From: an uncultured Clostridium sp.
GTDB taxonomy: Bacteria; Bacillota; Clostridia; Christensenellales; Borkfalkiaceae
Direction of reading: 5' to 3'
Length of the DNA: 37,761 nt
NCBI GenBank assembly: GCA_900555925.1
Contig: USMU01000008.1
Location: forward strand, 1-37,761
Of this stretch, positions 17,820 through 24,460 are shown piece by piece. Below the pieces are notes generated by a model, which was given only the letters and a program-made list of their open reading frames with translations, did not search any database and was not told where the DNA came from. Each line of letters begins with the position of its first letter. The stretch's first letter is position 1. The translations under genes and the position numbers were made by a program.

Positions 17820-18068
17820 TCAAATTTTTCCAAACAGAGCTTTGACGGCAACATTGTCTATCTTCCCCAATTTTCCCGTCAAAGCATTGGTAATTTCTAT
17901 CGGAGCGTCGAGTACGACGGACAGCACAGAAACGCTTTTTTCCCTATACGGTATCCCCATTCGGCCGAGAATATATTCACCGTATTCGGAGAGAAGCCCG
18001 TTTACCTTTTCGCTTTCCGAACGATCGGAAACGAGAATACTTACGACGGCTATACGTTTTTCAGTCAT
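17820..18068 (-). CDS. TM1266-family iron-only hydrogenase system regulator
   Basis: Small protein of 82 residues with an ACT/NikR-C-like fold pattern: EKRIAVVSILVSDR, VNGLLSEYGEYILGRMGIPY, SVSVLSVVLDAPIEITNALT and GKLGKIDNVAVKALF. This matches the TM1266 family (putative regulator of [FeFe]-hydrogenase systems), which is usually found next to hydrogenase or HydEFG genes. It has no DNA-binding helix, so its mode of action is not settled. The start is the ATG at 18066-18068 with AAAGGAG at the right distance. That SD lies in the 3' arm of a 14-bp hairpin (18072-18104). The lipoprotein gene begins 103 nt downstream. Confidence 0.9.
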   Translation of the reverse strand: MTEKRIAVVSILVSDRSESEKVNGLLSEYGEYILGRMGIPYREKSVSVLSVVLDAPIEITNALTGKLGKIDNVAVKALFGKI

Positions 18069-18071
18069 AAA

Positions 18072-18104
18072 AAAACTCCTTTGCCCGGACGGCAAAAGAG
18101 TTTT
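18072..18104 (-). promoter_or_regulatory. SD-sequestering, terminator-like leader hairpin
   Basis: On the minus strand AAAACTCTTTTGCC pairs with GGCAAAGGAGTTTT (14 bp, one G-U pair, 5-nt loop GTCCG). Seven T residues then lead straight into the ATG of the TM1266-type gene. The 3' arm contains the ribosome binding site AAAGGAG. The same structure could therefore stop transcription or block translation. A second stem (CGCTCC/GGAGCG) lies just upstream. I do not recognise a known riboswitch class in the leader. Confidence 0.7.
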
Positions 18105-18260
18105 ACGCTCCCCCGATACGAACGGAGCGCTTTTTCCTTATAAATATCAAACATTACGGTCGGAGAAAACCTTCCGTTTTGTTTTCAAAGTTTTCGGATT
18201 CTTCTTTTGCCGTCAGATAATTCTTTCGGTTTAAGTTTTGTCATTGTAAATTTCAGAGTT

Positions 18261-19028
18261 TCAATTTCTGAATTTTCTCATTCTCTTTAATTTTCTGCGC
18301 TCTTTGCGGGAAAGCGTTCTATGATAAGGCTCCGGAGAGTGTCCCGCAGAATTTTCTTTTGTTTCTTCGTTCAACTCCTCCTCATCGATGTCTTGTGAAG
18401 TCTCTTCCGGCTCCATAGCATCTGTATTGGACGAATTTACAATTTCGCTTTCTTCCGCAGTTATTTCTTCTGTTATTTCTTCGACAGCAATTTCCGTATC
18501 TTCCGCCTTTTCCTCCGATTGTCCGACGCTATCTTCGACAAAGGGGGCTTCGGCTTCTTCGGGATCTTCTGTCTCTTGCGTCTCTTCCGCCGTGTCTTCC
18601 GTAGCCGCAACCTCGTCCAAAATATCTTCAAGCGTATCTTTTTCAGATTCTGCTTCTGCGTTTACAGACTCCTCCACGGAATTTCCCTGCTCCGTCAGGA
18701 TTTCCTCGACGTTTTCTTCCTCGTCTTTTCCGTCTTCCGAAGCAGACTCGCTCGCGTCTTCTTCAAAGAGCTCCTCTAACGGTTCTTCTTCAATATCGTC
18801 TGTAATGTCGTCCGCCGCGGCGATTTCTCCTTCTCCCCGAGAAATTTCCTTAGGATCGTCCGTTATTTCTTCATTCGACGTTTCGATAACTTCTTCAGTC
18901 GGTTCCTCAGCGGGCACCTCTTCTACCGTCTCAACAGCTTCGGCTGTCTCTTCGATCGGTTCTTCCGCGGGCACCTCTTCTACCGTCTCAACAGCTTCGG
19001 CTGTCTCTTCAATCGGTTCCTCGACGGG
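18261..19028 (-). CDS. Acidic Glu-rich open frame, in-frame continuation of the hydrogenase-like protein
   Basis: 256 codons (including the stop) open in the same frame directly after the TAG that ends the upstream hydrogenase-domain gene. About a third of the residues are Glu or Asp, with no Cys, in low-complexity repeats such as EEVPAEEPIEETAEAVETVE. It ends in a short basic segment, HRTLSRKERRKLKRMRKFRN, and TGA. There is no ATG near the beginning. The only candidate starts are repeated GTG codons (for example 18972-18974) without a proper SD. I think it is the C-terminal tail of one ancestral 642-codon protein, now read only by stop-codon readthrough or lost. It could also be a separate gene with a weak GTG start. 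The coordinates given are the open frame, not a proven start. Confidence 0.5.
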   Translation of the reverse strand, partial: PVEEPIEETAEAVETVEEVPAEEPIEETAEAVETVEEVPAEEPTEEVIETSNEEITDDPKEISRGEGEIAAADDITDDIEEEPLEELFEEDASESASEDGKDEEENVEEILTEQGNSVEESVNAEAESEKDTLEDILDEVAATEDTAEETQETEDPEEAEAPFVEDSVGQSEEKAEDTEIAVEEITEEITAEESEIVNSSNTDAMEPEETSQDIDEEELNEETKENSAGHSPEPYHRTLSRKERRKLKRMRKFRN

Positions 19029-19031
19029 CTA
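18918..19031 (-). repeat. Tandem 57-nt repeat in the acidic tail
   Basis: Two adjacent 57-nt (19-codon) units, 18975-19031 and 18918-18974, are almost identical over the stretch coding for EEPIEETAEAVETVEE. A third partial copy follows. The first unit begins with TAG where the second and third begin with GTG. Confidence 0.85.
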
Positions 19032-20189
19032 CTCTTCTACTGGCTCGATATTTTCCGCCTGTTCTTTTTTAAGCCGTGACCTAAACCCTTCTGCGAATTC
19101 TGCCGTAAATTCGGGGGAAGCAAAATTCATAGCGGATTCGTTTTGTTCGGGGGAACGCAAGGCGCAAGTCTTGTCCATATAATAGAGTCCCGCGGCACGA
19201 AGTTTTTCAGTCATTTCATCGGATGTAATTTGGCCGCCGCCCGAAACGCACCCGTCAGGGCAAACGGATACTTCTACAAAGTCATAAATACTTTCGCCCG
19301 CAACTATTTTTTCCGCCAATTCGTCCGCGGCTTTCAGACCGCAAACCACCGCGGCCTTTATCGTCAATTCTCCGACCTGAATTTCAGCTTCTCTAAATTC
19401 CTTTCGACTGCGGATGCCGCTATATTCTATCTTTGCAAAGGCGTCTTCGGACTTATCCTCGCTGAGCGCGCGCACAATCGCTTCGGTAACGCCGCCCGCG
19501 GTTCCCGTCAAAATTCCGGCGCCGGTATAAGCAGTAAAAGGCTCATCCGCTTTTTCGTTTTTGAGAATACGCAGGCGGATCTTCTCTTCGGCAAACATTT
19601 CGGAAAGCTCGTCCGTCGTCAAGACCAAATCCACGGACGGAATTTCATCTTCGGAAACCTCCTCGCACTTTTCAGCAGCACAGGATACTACCGCGATGAC
19701 CTTTGTTTCCTTGCCGTCCTCCAAAGCCTCAAAGCATTTTTTCAAGCCTTCTCCCAACGTCTGCATGGGGGAACGACAGGAAGAGAAATGTTCTTTTAAG
19801 TCGGGATACCGATTTTCCGCATAATGCACCCAAGCGGGACAAGACGCCGAAAACATGGGCAGCTTTCCGCCGTTTTTCATTCTTTCGGCGAGCTCTTCCG
19901 CTTCCTTGGCCGCGACGATATCGGCGGCAAAAGCGGCATCGACGACAAAATCCGCGCCGATTTTTTTAAGGGCCGCCACGATTTTTCCCATTGCGTCTTC
20001 GCCGCGCGCCAAACCGAATTTTTCACCCAAAGCCACTCTCACGGCAGGAGCTATCTGCACGACAACGCGCGTCGATTCTTTATCCCCCCGCAAAATTTCC
20101 CAAGCCTTGTCCGTTTCGTTTTTAATGGTCACGGCTCCCGTAGGGCAAACGGCCTCCCGTTCTTCGCCGTCGATAACTATGTAACTCAC
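19029..20189 (-). CDS. Divergent [FeFe]-hydrogenase H-domain protein
   Basis: 386-residue protein made almost only of the H-cluster domain. L1 is FSASCPAW (113-120) instead of TSCCPxW, so the proton-relay Cys is Ser while the ligand C117 stays. L2 is VVSCAAEK (167-174) instead of MPCxxK: the ligand C170 stays and the Lys is Glu. L3 is VCPDGCVSGGGQ with both ligands (C310, C314). The usual ferredoxin clusters are gone; only a remnant AVCPTGAV with one Cys (C15) remains. The changes resemble those in sensory-type hydrogenases (groups C/D). The start is the GTG at 20187-20189 with AAGGAGG 8 nt before it; the upstream TTG has no SD. The promoter is at 20270-20298. The frame stays open past its TAG into an acidic tail. 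Confidence 0.85.
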   Translation of the reverse strand: MSYIVIDGEEREAVCPTGAVTIKNETDKAWEILRGDKESTRVVVQIAPAVRVALGEKFGLARGEDAMGKIVAALKKIGADFVVDAAFAADIVAAKEAEELAERMKNGGKLPMFSASCPAWVHYAENRYPDLKEHFSSCRSPMQTLGEGLKKCFEALEDGKETKVIAVVSCAAEKCEEVSEDEIPSVDLVLTTDELSEMFAEEKIRLRILKNEKADEPFTAYTGAGILTGTAGGVTEAIVRALSEDKSEDAFAKIEYSGIRSRKEFREAEIQVGELTIKAAVVCGLKAADELAEKIVAGESIYDFVEVSVCPDGCVSGGGQITSDEMTEKLRAAGLYYMDKTCALRSPEQNESAMNFASPEFTAEFAEGFRSRLKKEQAENIEPVEE

Positions 20190-20269
20190 CTTCCGATCCT
20201 CCTTGTTTTCCCGACGGAATCTCAATATTTTTATCGATTCCGTTTTTTTGCGAATACTATATTGACTTT

Positions 20270-20298
20270 ATTATATCACAGTTTCCGAGCTTTTTCAA
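20270..20298 (-). promoter_or_regulatory. Sigma-A promoter of the hydrogenase-like gene
   Basis: TTGAAA (20293-20298), a 17-nt spacer and TATAAT (20270-20275) with TGa extension on the minus strand. The leader is about 75 nt. Confidence 0.8.
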
Positions 20299-20351
20299 TA
20301 GTTAAGAAAAAAATTTTTTGGATTTTTTTGACTTTTTCCCCGCATAAATTT

Positions 20352-20978
20352 TCAAAGCGTCAAAATCACTGATTCCACCTCGGGAAACGAATACAGAACG
20401 GCGGCGGGTTTTTCGGACTTTCCGAACCCGTAAGCCGCCCATATAAAAGGAATCCCCGCATAGCGGCAAGCGACTTCGTCCATGCGGGTATCGCCTACAT
20501 AGATACAATTTTTCAAATTTTCTTTCTCCATGAGAAGTTTTAAGTTTTCGCCTTTATTTTTCCCCGTCATTCCCGCGCATAAATAATCCTTGACGAACGG
20601 GCCGATTCCGGTAAAAGAAAATAATTTTTCGATATATCCGCACCCGCAATTGCTGACGATAAAAATTCCATAGCGACCGGACAGCCGCTTTAAGGTTTCA
20701 AATACGCCCGGGTATAAGTTTCCGCCCTCTTTTTCGAGCAGTTTGAGCTGCGTGTCCATACAATCTTCCACAATATCGTTTCGTTCTTTTTTCGACAGGC
20801 CCCCGCAAAGCTCCTCCGCGATTTCGGAAGGAAGTTTCCCCATATACGAATTGACCTCTTCCACGGTAAACCTTCTCGAAAGTCCGCGGCGGCGATAGAC
20901 TTCGTTCCAACTCTTTGTAATCGTCTCCGAACTGTCCCACAAGGTCCCGTCCACATCCAAAATAATATTTTTGACCAT
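20352..20978 (-). CDS. HAD-family hydrolase, phosphoglycolate phosphatase-like
   Basis: Small-molecule phosphatase of 208 residues. HAD motif I is DVDGTL (8-13, nucleophile D8 and acid D10), motif II IVSNCG, motif III a Lys near GKNKGENLKLL and motif IV YVGDTRMDEVA. A helical cap lies between motifs I and II (Gph/PGMB type). The substrate is unknown. The ATG comes 1 nt after the stop of the alcohol dehydrogenase gene, so it is the last gene of dut-trmB-adh-HAD. Confidence 0.9.
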   Translation of the reverse strand: MVKNIILDVDGTLWDSSETITKSWNEVYRRRGLSRRFTVEEVNSYMGKLPSEIAEELCGGLSKKERNDIVEDCMDTQLKLLEKEGGNLYPGVFETLKRLSGRYGIFIVSNCGCGYIEKLFSFTGIGPFVKDYLCAGMTGKNKGENLKLLMEKENLKNCIYVGDTRMDEVACRYAGIPFIWAAYGFGKSEKPAAVLYSFPEVESVILTL

Positions 20979-20979
20979 C

Positions 20980-22107
20980 TTATGCTTCCTTTACAATATC
21001 GCTTTTCAAATAAATGCGCAACAAGTCCTCTTTATCCCTGAAATAAGTCGTTCCTTTCAGTTTCGGACTGTCCGCCACCTCTTCCGCATACCGAATCAAC
21101 GCTTCGCGCGGATACCTGATATGCCCTTTCAACAGCAATTTCAAAACTCTTCTGAACTCTTCGGCGTCTTTCGTCCCCGCGGCGCGGAGAATCTTTTCCG
21201 TCCGTTCGGGAAGCCGCTCCTCTGCGAGCGCAAGCATTTCGCCGAGCAATACGCCGTTTGCCTCACCGTGGTCGGTTCCGTAATGATACGTGAGCGCGTA
21301 TCCGAGCGTATGCACCGCCGTCGTCCCCGCCTGTGCGATGACCGTCCCCGCCAGCATGGAAGCATACAACAAAGTATCTCTTTCGGATAAAGACAGAGCC
21401 GAAGATGCTTGCAGTTTCGGAAATATCCCGAACAGCAAGCGGATGCTTTCGAGCGCGACCAAGTCTCCCTGCGGAGTAGATTTTGTCGTGAACATTCCCT
21501 CCACCGCGTGAGAGAGGGCGTCTATCGCCGTATGAATCGTTGTATTCCAGGGCAGGGAAAGCATGTATTTCCCGTCGAGGAAGGCAAGTTTCGGAAACAT
21601 TTCGGGAGCAGACAAGCTCGTTTTCGTTCTCTTAAAATCGTTGGTGACGATCGCATACGGAGTGACTTCGCTGCCCGTGCCCGCCGTAGTCGGCACCGCG
21701 ACGACGGGAAGAATGTCCTCGCTCCAACCTCCCAAAAAAATCCCCTCGTCCGTCCTCGGCTGTATCACGAGGGCGGCAATTGCCTTTGCGGCGTCCATGG
21801 GAGAACCGCCTCCGATCCCTACGATAAAATCCGCATGCATTTCCCGCGCCTTCGCAGCACCCTTTTGTATGCAGGAAACAACGGGATTGGGCGTCACCTC
21901 GTCGAACACCTCAAATTCCTGTCCGTTTTCTCTTAGCGCCGCACACATATCCGCGAGAGAACCGTTTGTCGCGGAGCTTTTTCCCGTCACGATCAACGCG
22001 CGTTTTCCGAGCGGAGACAAAAGCAGAGCGTTATTTTTCACGCAATCCCGCTCCGAAACGATTTTCGTCGGCATGTACCATGTGTATTCAAAAGAGGATT
22101 TTTCCAT
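20980..22107 (-). CDS. Iron-containing alcohol dehydrogenase
   Basis: Group III (Fe2+) alcohol dehydrogenase of 375 residues that interconverts alcohols and aldehydes with NAD(P). The nucleotide-binding GIGGGSPMDAAKAI (97-110) and PTTAGTGSEVTPYAI are clear. The metal ligands are in HTAIDALSHAVEG and AVHTLGYALTYHYGTDHGEAN. It probably works in fermentative NAD(P)H disposal; the exact substrate (butanol, 1,3-propanediol or other) cannot be told. It begins 6 nt after the trmB stop with GGAGGAG inside the end of trmB. Confidence 0.93.
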   Translation of the reverse strand: MEKSSFEYTWYMPTKIVSERDCVKNNALLLSPLGKRALIVTGKSSATNGSLADMCAALRENGQEFEVFDEVTPNPVVSCIQKGAAKAREMHADFIVGIGGGSPMDAAKAIAALVIQPRTDEGIFLGGWSEDILPVVAVPTTAGTGSEVTPYAIVTNDFKRTKTSLSAPEMFPKLAFLDGKYMLSLPWNTTIHTAIDALSHAVEGMFTTKSTPQGDLVALESIRLLFGIFPKLQASSALSLSERDTLLYASMLAGTVIAQAGTTAVHTLGYALTYHYGTDHGEANGVLLGEMLALAEERLPERTEKILRAAGTKDAEEFRRVLKLLLKGHIRYPREALIRYAEEVADSPKLKGTTYFRDKEDLLRIYLKSDIVKEA

Positions 22108-22113
22108 GCCCGT

Positions 22114-22806
22114 TCAATTCTCCTCCAATACCGCTTCTACCGCACAGATGGGTTGTCCCGACGAAATAAACTTCGCCTCGTATTCGGTGACGATATTTTC
22201 TTTGGGATTTCCGTCTTTATGCAAATCGTAAGTGACTTTTTCCAAGCGGAATCCGCAGGCGGTATATTCTTCGAGGGAAAATTCAAAAAAGTCCCTGTTG
22301 TCCGTCTTTTGAAGAATTCTTCCGCCCTTTTTCAAAAGTTTTTTATAAATCTCCAAAAAATTCCGATGCGTGAGTCTCTGCGTCGCATAGCCGAGCTTCG
22401 GCAGCGGCGTGGAAAAATTCAGATAAATTTTTCCGAGGGAATTTTCCGGAATATAGCAGGGCAGACATTCGGCGCGGATATTGAGAAAGCGGATATTTTC
22501 TATTCCTTGCCTTTTCGCTTCCTCCATGGGCGTCAAAATGACGTTGCTCATCTTTTCGAGTGCAAGATAGTTGATATCCGGATTTTTTTCGGCAAGAGCG
22601 CAAATAAAACCGCCTTTCCCGCAGCCGATTTCCAATTCTACGGGGAAATCGTTTCCGAACACGGCGGGAAAATCGACGAGCGCGCGGTAATTTTCCGCCG
22701 CTTCCTTCATGTTGAGAATTCCGCCCGCGCCGCGCGCGAGAAGAAGGTCTTTACAGGCCTCCATACGACTTTCGAAATTGCGCTTTTTTCTCATTCTCAT
22801 GGACAT
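22114..22806 (-). CDS. trmB: tRNA (guanine-N7-)-methyltransferase
   Basis: Makes m7G46 in the tRNA variable loop using SAM. The protein has 230 residues, with a basic N-terminus (MRMRKKRNFESR), SAM-binding ELEIGCGKGGFICALAEKNP, ALEKMSNVI and RAECLP. The catalytic strand is YLNFSTPLPKLGYATQRL, where most TrmB proteins have LNFSDPWPK. The Asp-to-Thr and Trp-to-Leu changes are unusual but the context is intact. TrmB C-terminal TEYEAKF is present. The ATG is 13 nt after dut with GAGGA before it. Confidence 0.92.
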   Translation of the reverse strand: MSMRMRKKRNFESRMEACKDLLLARGAGGILNMKEAAENYRALVDFPAVFGNDFPVELEIGCGKGGFICALAEKNPDINYLALEKMSNVILTPMEEAKRQGIENIRFLNIRAECLPCYIPENSLGKIYLNFSTPLPKLGYATQRLTHRNFLEIYKKLLKKGGRILQKTDNRDFFEFSLEEYTACGFRLEKVTYDLHKDGNPKENIVTEYEAKFISSGQPICAVEAVLEEN

Positions 22807-22818
22807 GGCGTCTTTTCC

Positions 22819-23259
22819 TCATCCCCTGCCCGTGCTTCCGAATCCGCCCGCGCCGCGGACCGTATCGGAAAGCTCTTCCGCTTCCTGAAATTCCGCCTTC
22901 AAAAAGGGAGTGACGACGAGCTGCGCAATGCGTTCTCCGCACTCTATCGTCTGGACGGAATCCGAATGATTATAGAGAGCGACGAAAACCTCGCCCCGAT
23001 AATCCGCGTCTATCACGCCCACTTTATTCGCGGGAGCAAGACCGCGCTTGCTTGCGAGCCCGCTTCTCGCATATACCAATCCCGCATATCCCTCGGGAAT
23101 TTCCACCGCAATCCCCGTCCGAATCATCTTTGTTTCTCCGGGACGGAAGCTCACTTCTCCGTCGGTCACGGCATATAAATCCGCGCCAGCCGCGTAAGCG
23201 GAACCGTATTTGGGCAATACCGCGCGTTCGTCAAGTTTTTTCACCGATATCGTAGGCAT
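22819..23259 (-). CDS. dut: dUTP diphosphatase (dUTPase)
   Basis: Hydrolyses dUTP to dUMP, keeping uracil out of DNA and feeding thymidylate synthesis. The 146-residue trimeric-type enzyme has all five motifs: AGADLYA, ARSGLA, NKVGVIDADYRGEV, GERIAQLVV and the C-terminal RGAGGFGSTG. GGGAG lies before the ATG. First gene of dut-trmB-adh-HAD, driven by the promoter at 23296-23324. Confidence 0.97.
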   Translation of the reverse strand: MPTISVKKLDERAVLPKYGSAYAAGADLYAVTDGEVSFRPGETKMIRTGIAVEIPEGYAGLVYARSGLASKRGLAPANKVGVIDADYRGEVFVALYNHSDSVQTIECGERIAQLVVTPFLKAEFQEAEELSDTVRGAGGFGSTGRG

Positions 23260-23295
23260 ATTTTTTCTCCCGACAATAAATTTTATCCGAAATTT

Positions 23296-23324
23296 ATTAT
23301 ATCAGATAACAGACGAAAAAGCAA
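23296..23324 (-). promoter_or_regulatory. Sigma-A promoter of dut operon
   Basis: TTGCTT (23319-23324), a 17-nt spacer and TATAAT (23296-23301) with TGa extension on the minus strand. It lies right after the hairpin that ends the ZIP gene. Confidence 0.75.
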
Positions 23325-23325
23325 A

Positions 23326-23386
23326 CGAAAGAAGGGGCCGCCGCAGGCGAAAAAAAGTTTTCTCCCGTCCTTTGCCCCTCCTTTCG
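23326..23386 (-). terminator. Probable terminator after the ZIP gene
   Basis: CGAAAGAAGGGGC (23326-23338) and GCCCCTCCTTTCG (23374-23386) pair over 13 positions with one mismatch, with a 35-nt loop. On the minus strand TTTGCTTTTTCG follows. The loop is long for an intrinsic terminator, so the call is moderate. Confidence 0.5.
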
Positions 23387-23501
23387 TTTCCTTAGGTCTT
23401 TCGGCGAGTTTCGCCCTCTTCGTTTCCGTAAATCTCCCCCGATTAAAAAGCTCTTTTGCTTCTTTGTCCCCCTTTCGGGAATTTTTACTCCGCTCTTTTT
23501 C

Positions 23502-24254
23502 TCACCCCAGAGCCGTATCCAAAAGCATCATTAGCGCAAAGCCTGCCAATAAACCGACGAGCGCCAAAGATTTGTTCTCCGAAAAGCTCTCGGGAATAAG
23601 TTCGGCGGCCGTTACGGCCACCATGGCCCCGGCGGCAAAAGCCAGCGCCCAGGGCATCAGACTTCCGATAACCGTAGCCGCCAAAGCGCCCAAAACGGCG
23701 GAGGGAATTTCCACCGCGCCCGAAAGCACGGAGAGAAAAAAACTTTTTTTACGGCTCATTCCGCGGGCGCGCAAAGGACAGGCGACGCAAAGCCCTTCGG
23801 GAAAATTCTGTACGCCGATTCCGAAAGCCAGCATGGCCGCCGGGACGAGACCGCCGCCGGCGAAAGCCACGCCTACCGCCATGCCTTCCGGAATATTGTG
23901 CAAAGTCACCGCGGTATATAAAAGGCCGCTTTTTCCGCCGTTCTCCGCCCTTTTCTCGGAACGGGAAAGGAGACGGTCGGTAAGGACGATAAAAGCGCCG
24001 CCGATACAAAAGCCCAAAGTCACGGCGACATAGGGAGGAACGGCACAGGGATAATCGAACGCGGGAGAGAGCAGAGAAAAGAAAGACGCCGCCAGCATGA
24101 TCCCCGCCGCGGAGCTTTCCGCAATCACCGAAAATCCCTTTTTCGGTTTATCGGAAAAGAAAATCACGCTCGCTCCCGCCGCAGTCATGAAACAGGTATA
24201 TAACGACGCGAACAACGCCTGCCATACAGGCGAAAGGTTTTCCAAAAAATTCAT
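23502..24254 (-). CDS. ZIP family metal transporter
   Basis: Membrane permease for divalent metals (Zn, possibly Fe or Mn), of the ZupT-like branch. It has 250 residues and about eight hydrophobic helices. The metal-binding pair is TLHNIPEGMAVGVAF in helix IV and GIGVQNFPEGLCVACP in helix V; the second has Asn instead of the usual His. The short helix III-IV loop lacks a His-rich run. I chose the ATG at 24252-24254: AAAAAGGA lies 12 nt before it, while the ATG four codons upstream directly abuts that SD and the long upstream frame is not ZIP-like. A palindromic stretch lies upstream (24289-24318). Confidence 0.88.
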   Translation of the reverse strand: MNFLENLSPVWQALFASLYTCFMTAAGASVIFFSDKPKKGFSVIAESSAAGIMLAASFFSLLSPAFDYPCAVPPYVAVTLGFCIGGAFIVLTDRLLSRSEKRAENGGKSGLLYTAVTLHNIPEGMAVGVAFAGGGLVPAAMLAFGIGVQNFPEGLCVACPLRARGMSRKKSFFLSVLSGAVEIPSAVLGALAATVIGSLMPWALAFAAGAMVAVTAAELIPESFSENKSLALVGLLAGFALMMLLDTALG

Positions 24255-24288
24255 CGGTAAATACATTCCTTTTTTATCTTGACAGCGG

Positions 24289-24318
24289 CTCCGTATATGC
24301 GGAGTACCGCTTATAAGC
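24289..24318. promoter_or_regulatory. Two adjacent dyads upstream of the ZIP gene
   Basis: CTCCGTATATGCGGAG (24289-24304, 5-bp arms) and the perfect palindrome GCTTATAAGC (24309-24318) stand side by side in the ~200-nt leader of the ZIP gene. They could be operator sites for a metal regulator; no consensus Zur or MntR box was recognised. Confidence 0.35.
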
Positions 24319-24460
24319 AGTATATGCCCGATTGCGCCTTTTTGTCCGTAAATCGCCCTTCGTCCGCCGCAAAAAAACAGAGTCCTCGCGCATATCCGCA
24401 AGAACTCCGCAAAATTTTTCCGATTTTTCGATTCTGCCTCTTTCCTCTTTCGGCCGCTCA

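Noticed and set aside
19029..19031. Genome-wide TAG recoding (pyrrolysine or code change)
   Set aside because: tilS ends with TAG at its normal family length and no pyl gene is in the window; local truncation or readthrough is simpler.
18388..19182. Long Ser-rich plus-strand open frame opposite the acidic tail
   Set aside because: It is the antisense of the Glu-rich repeats (GAA/GAG read as TTC/CTC and TCx) and has no SD or domain; low-complexity shadow.
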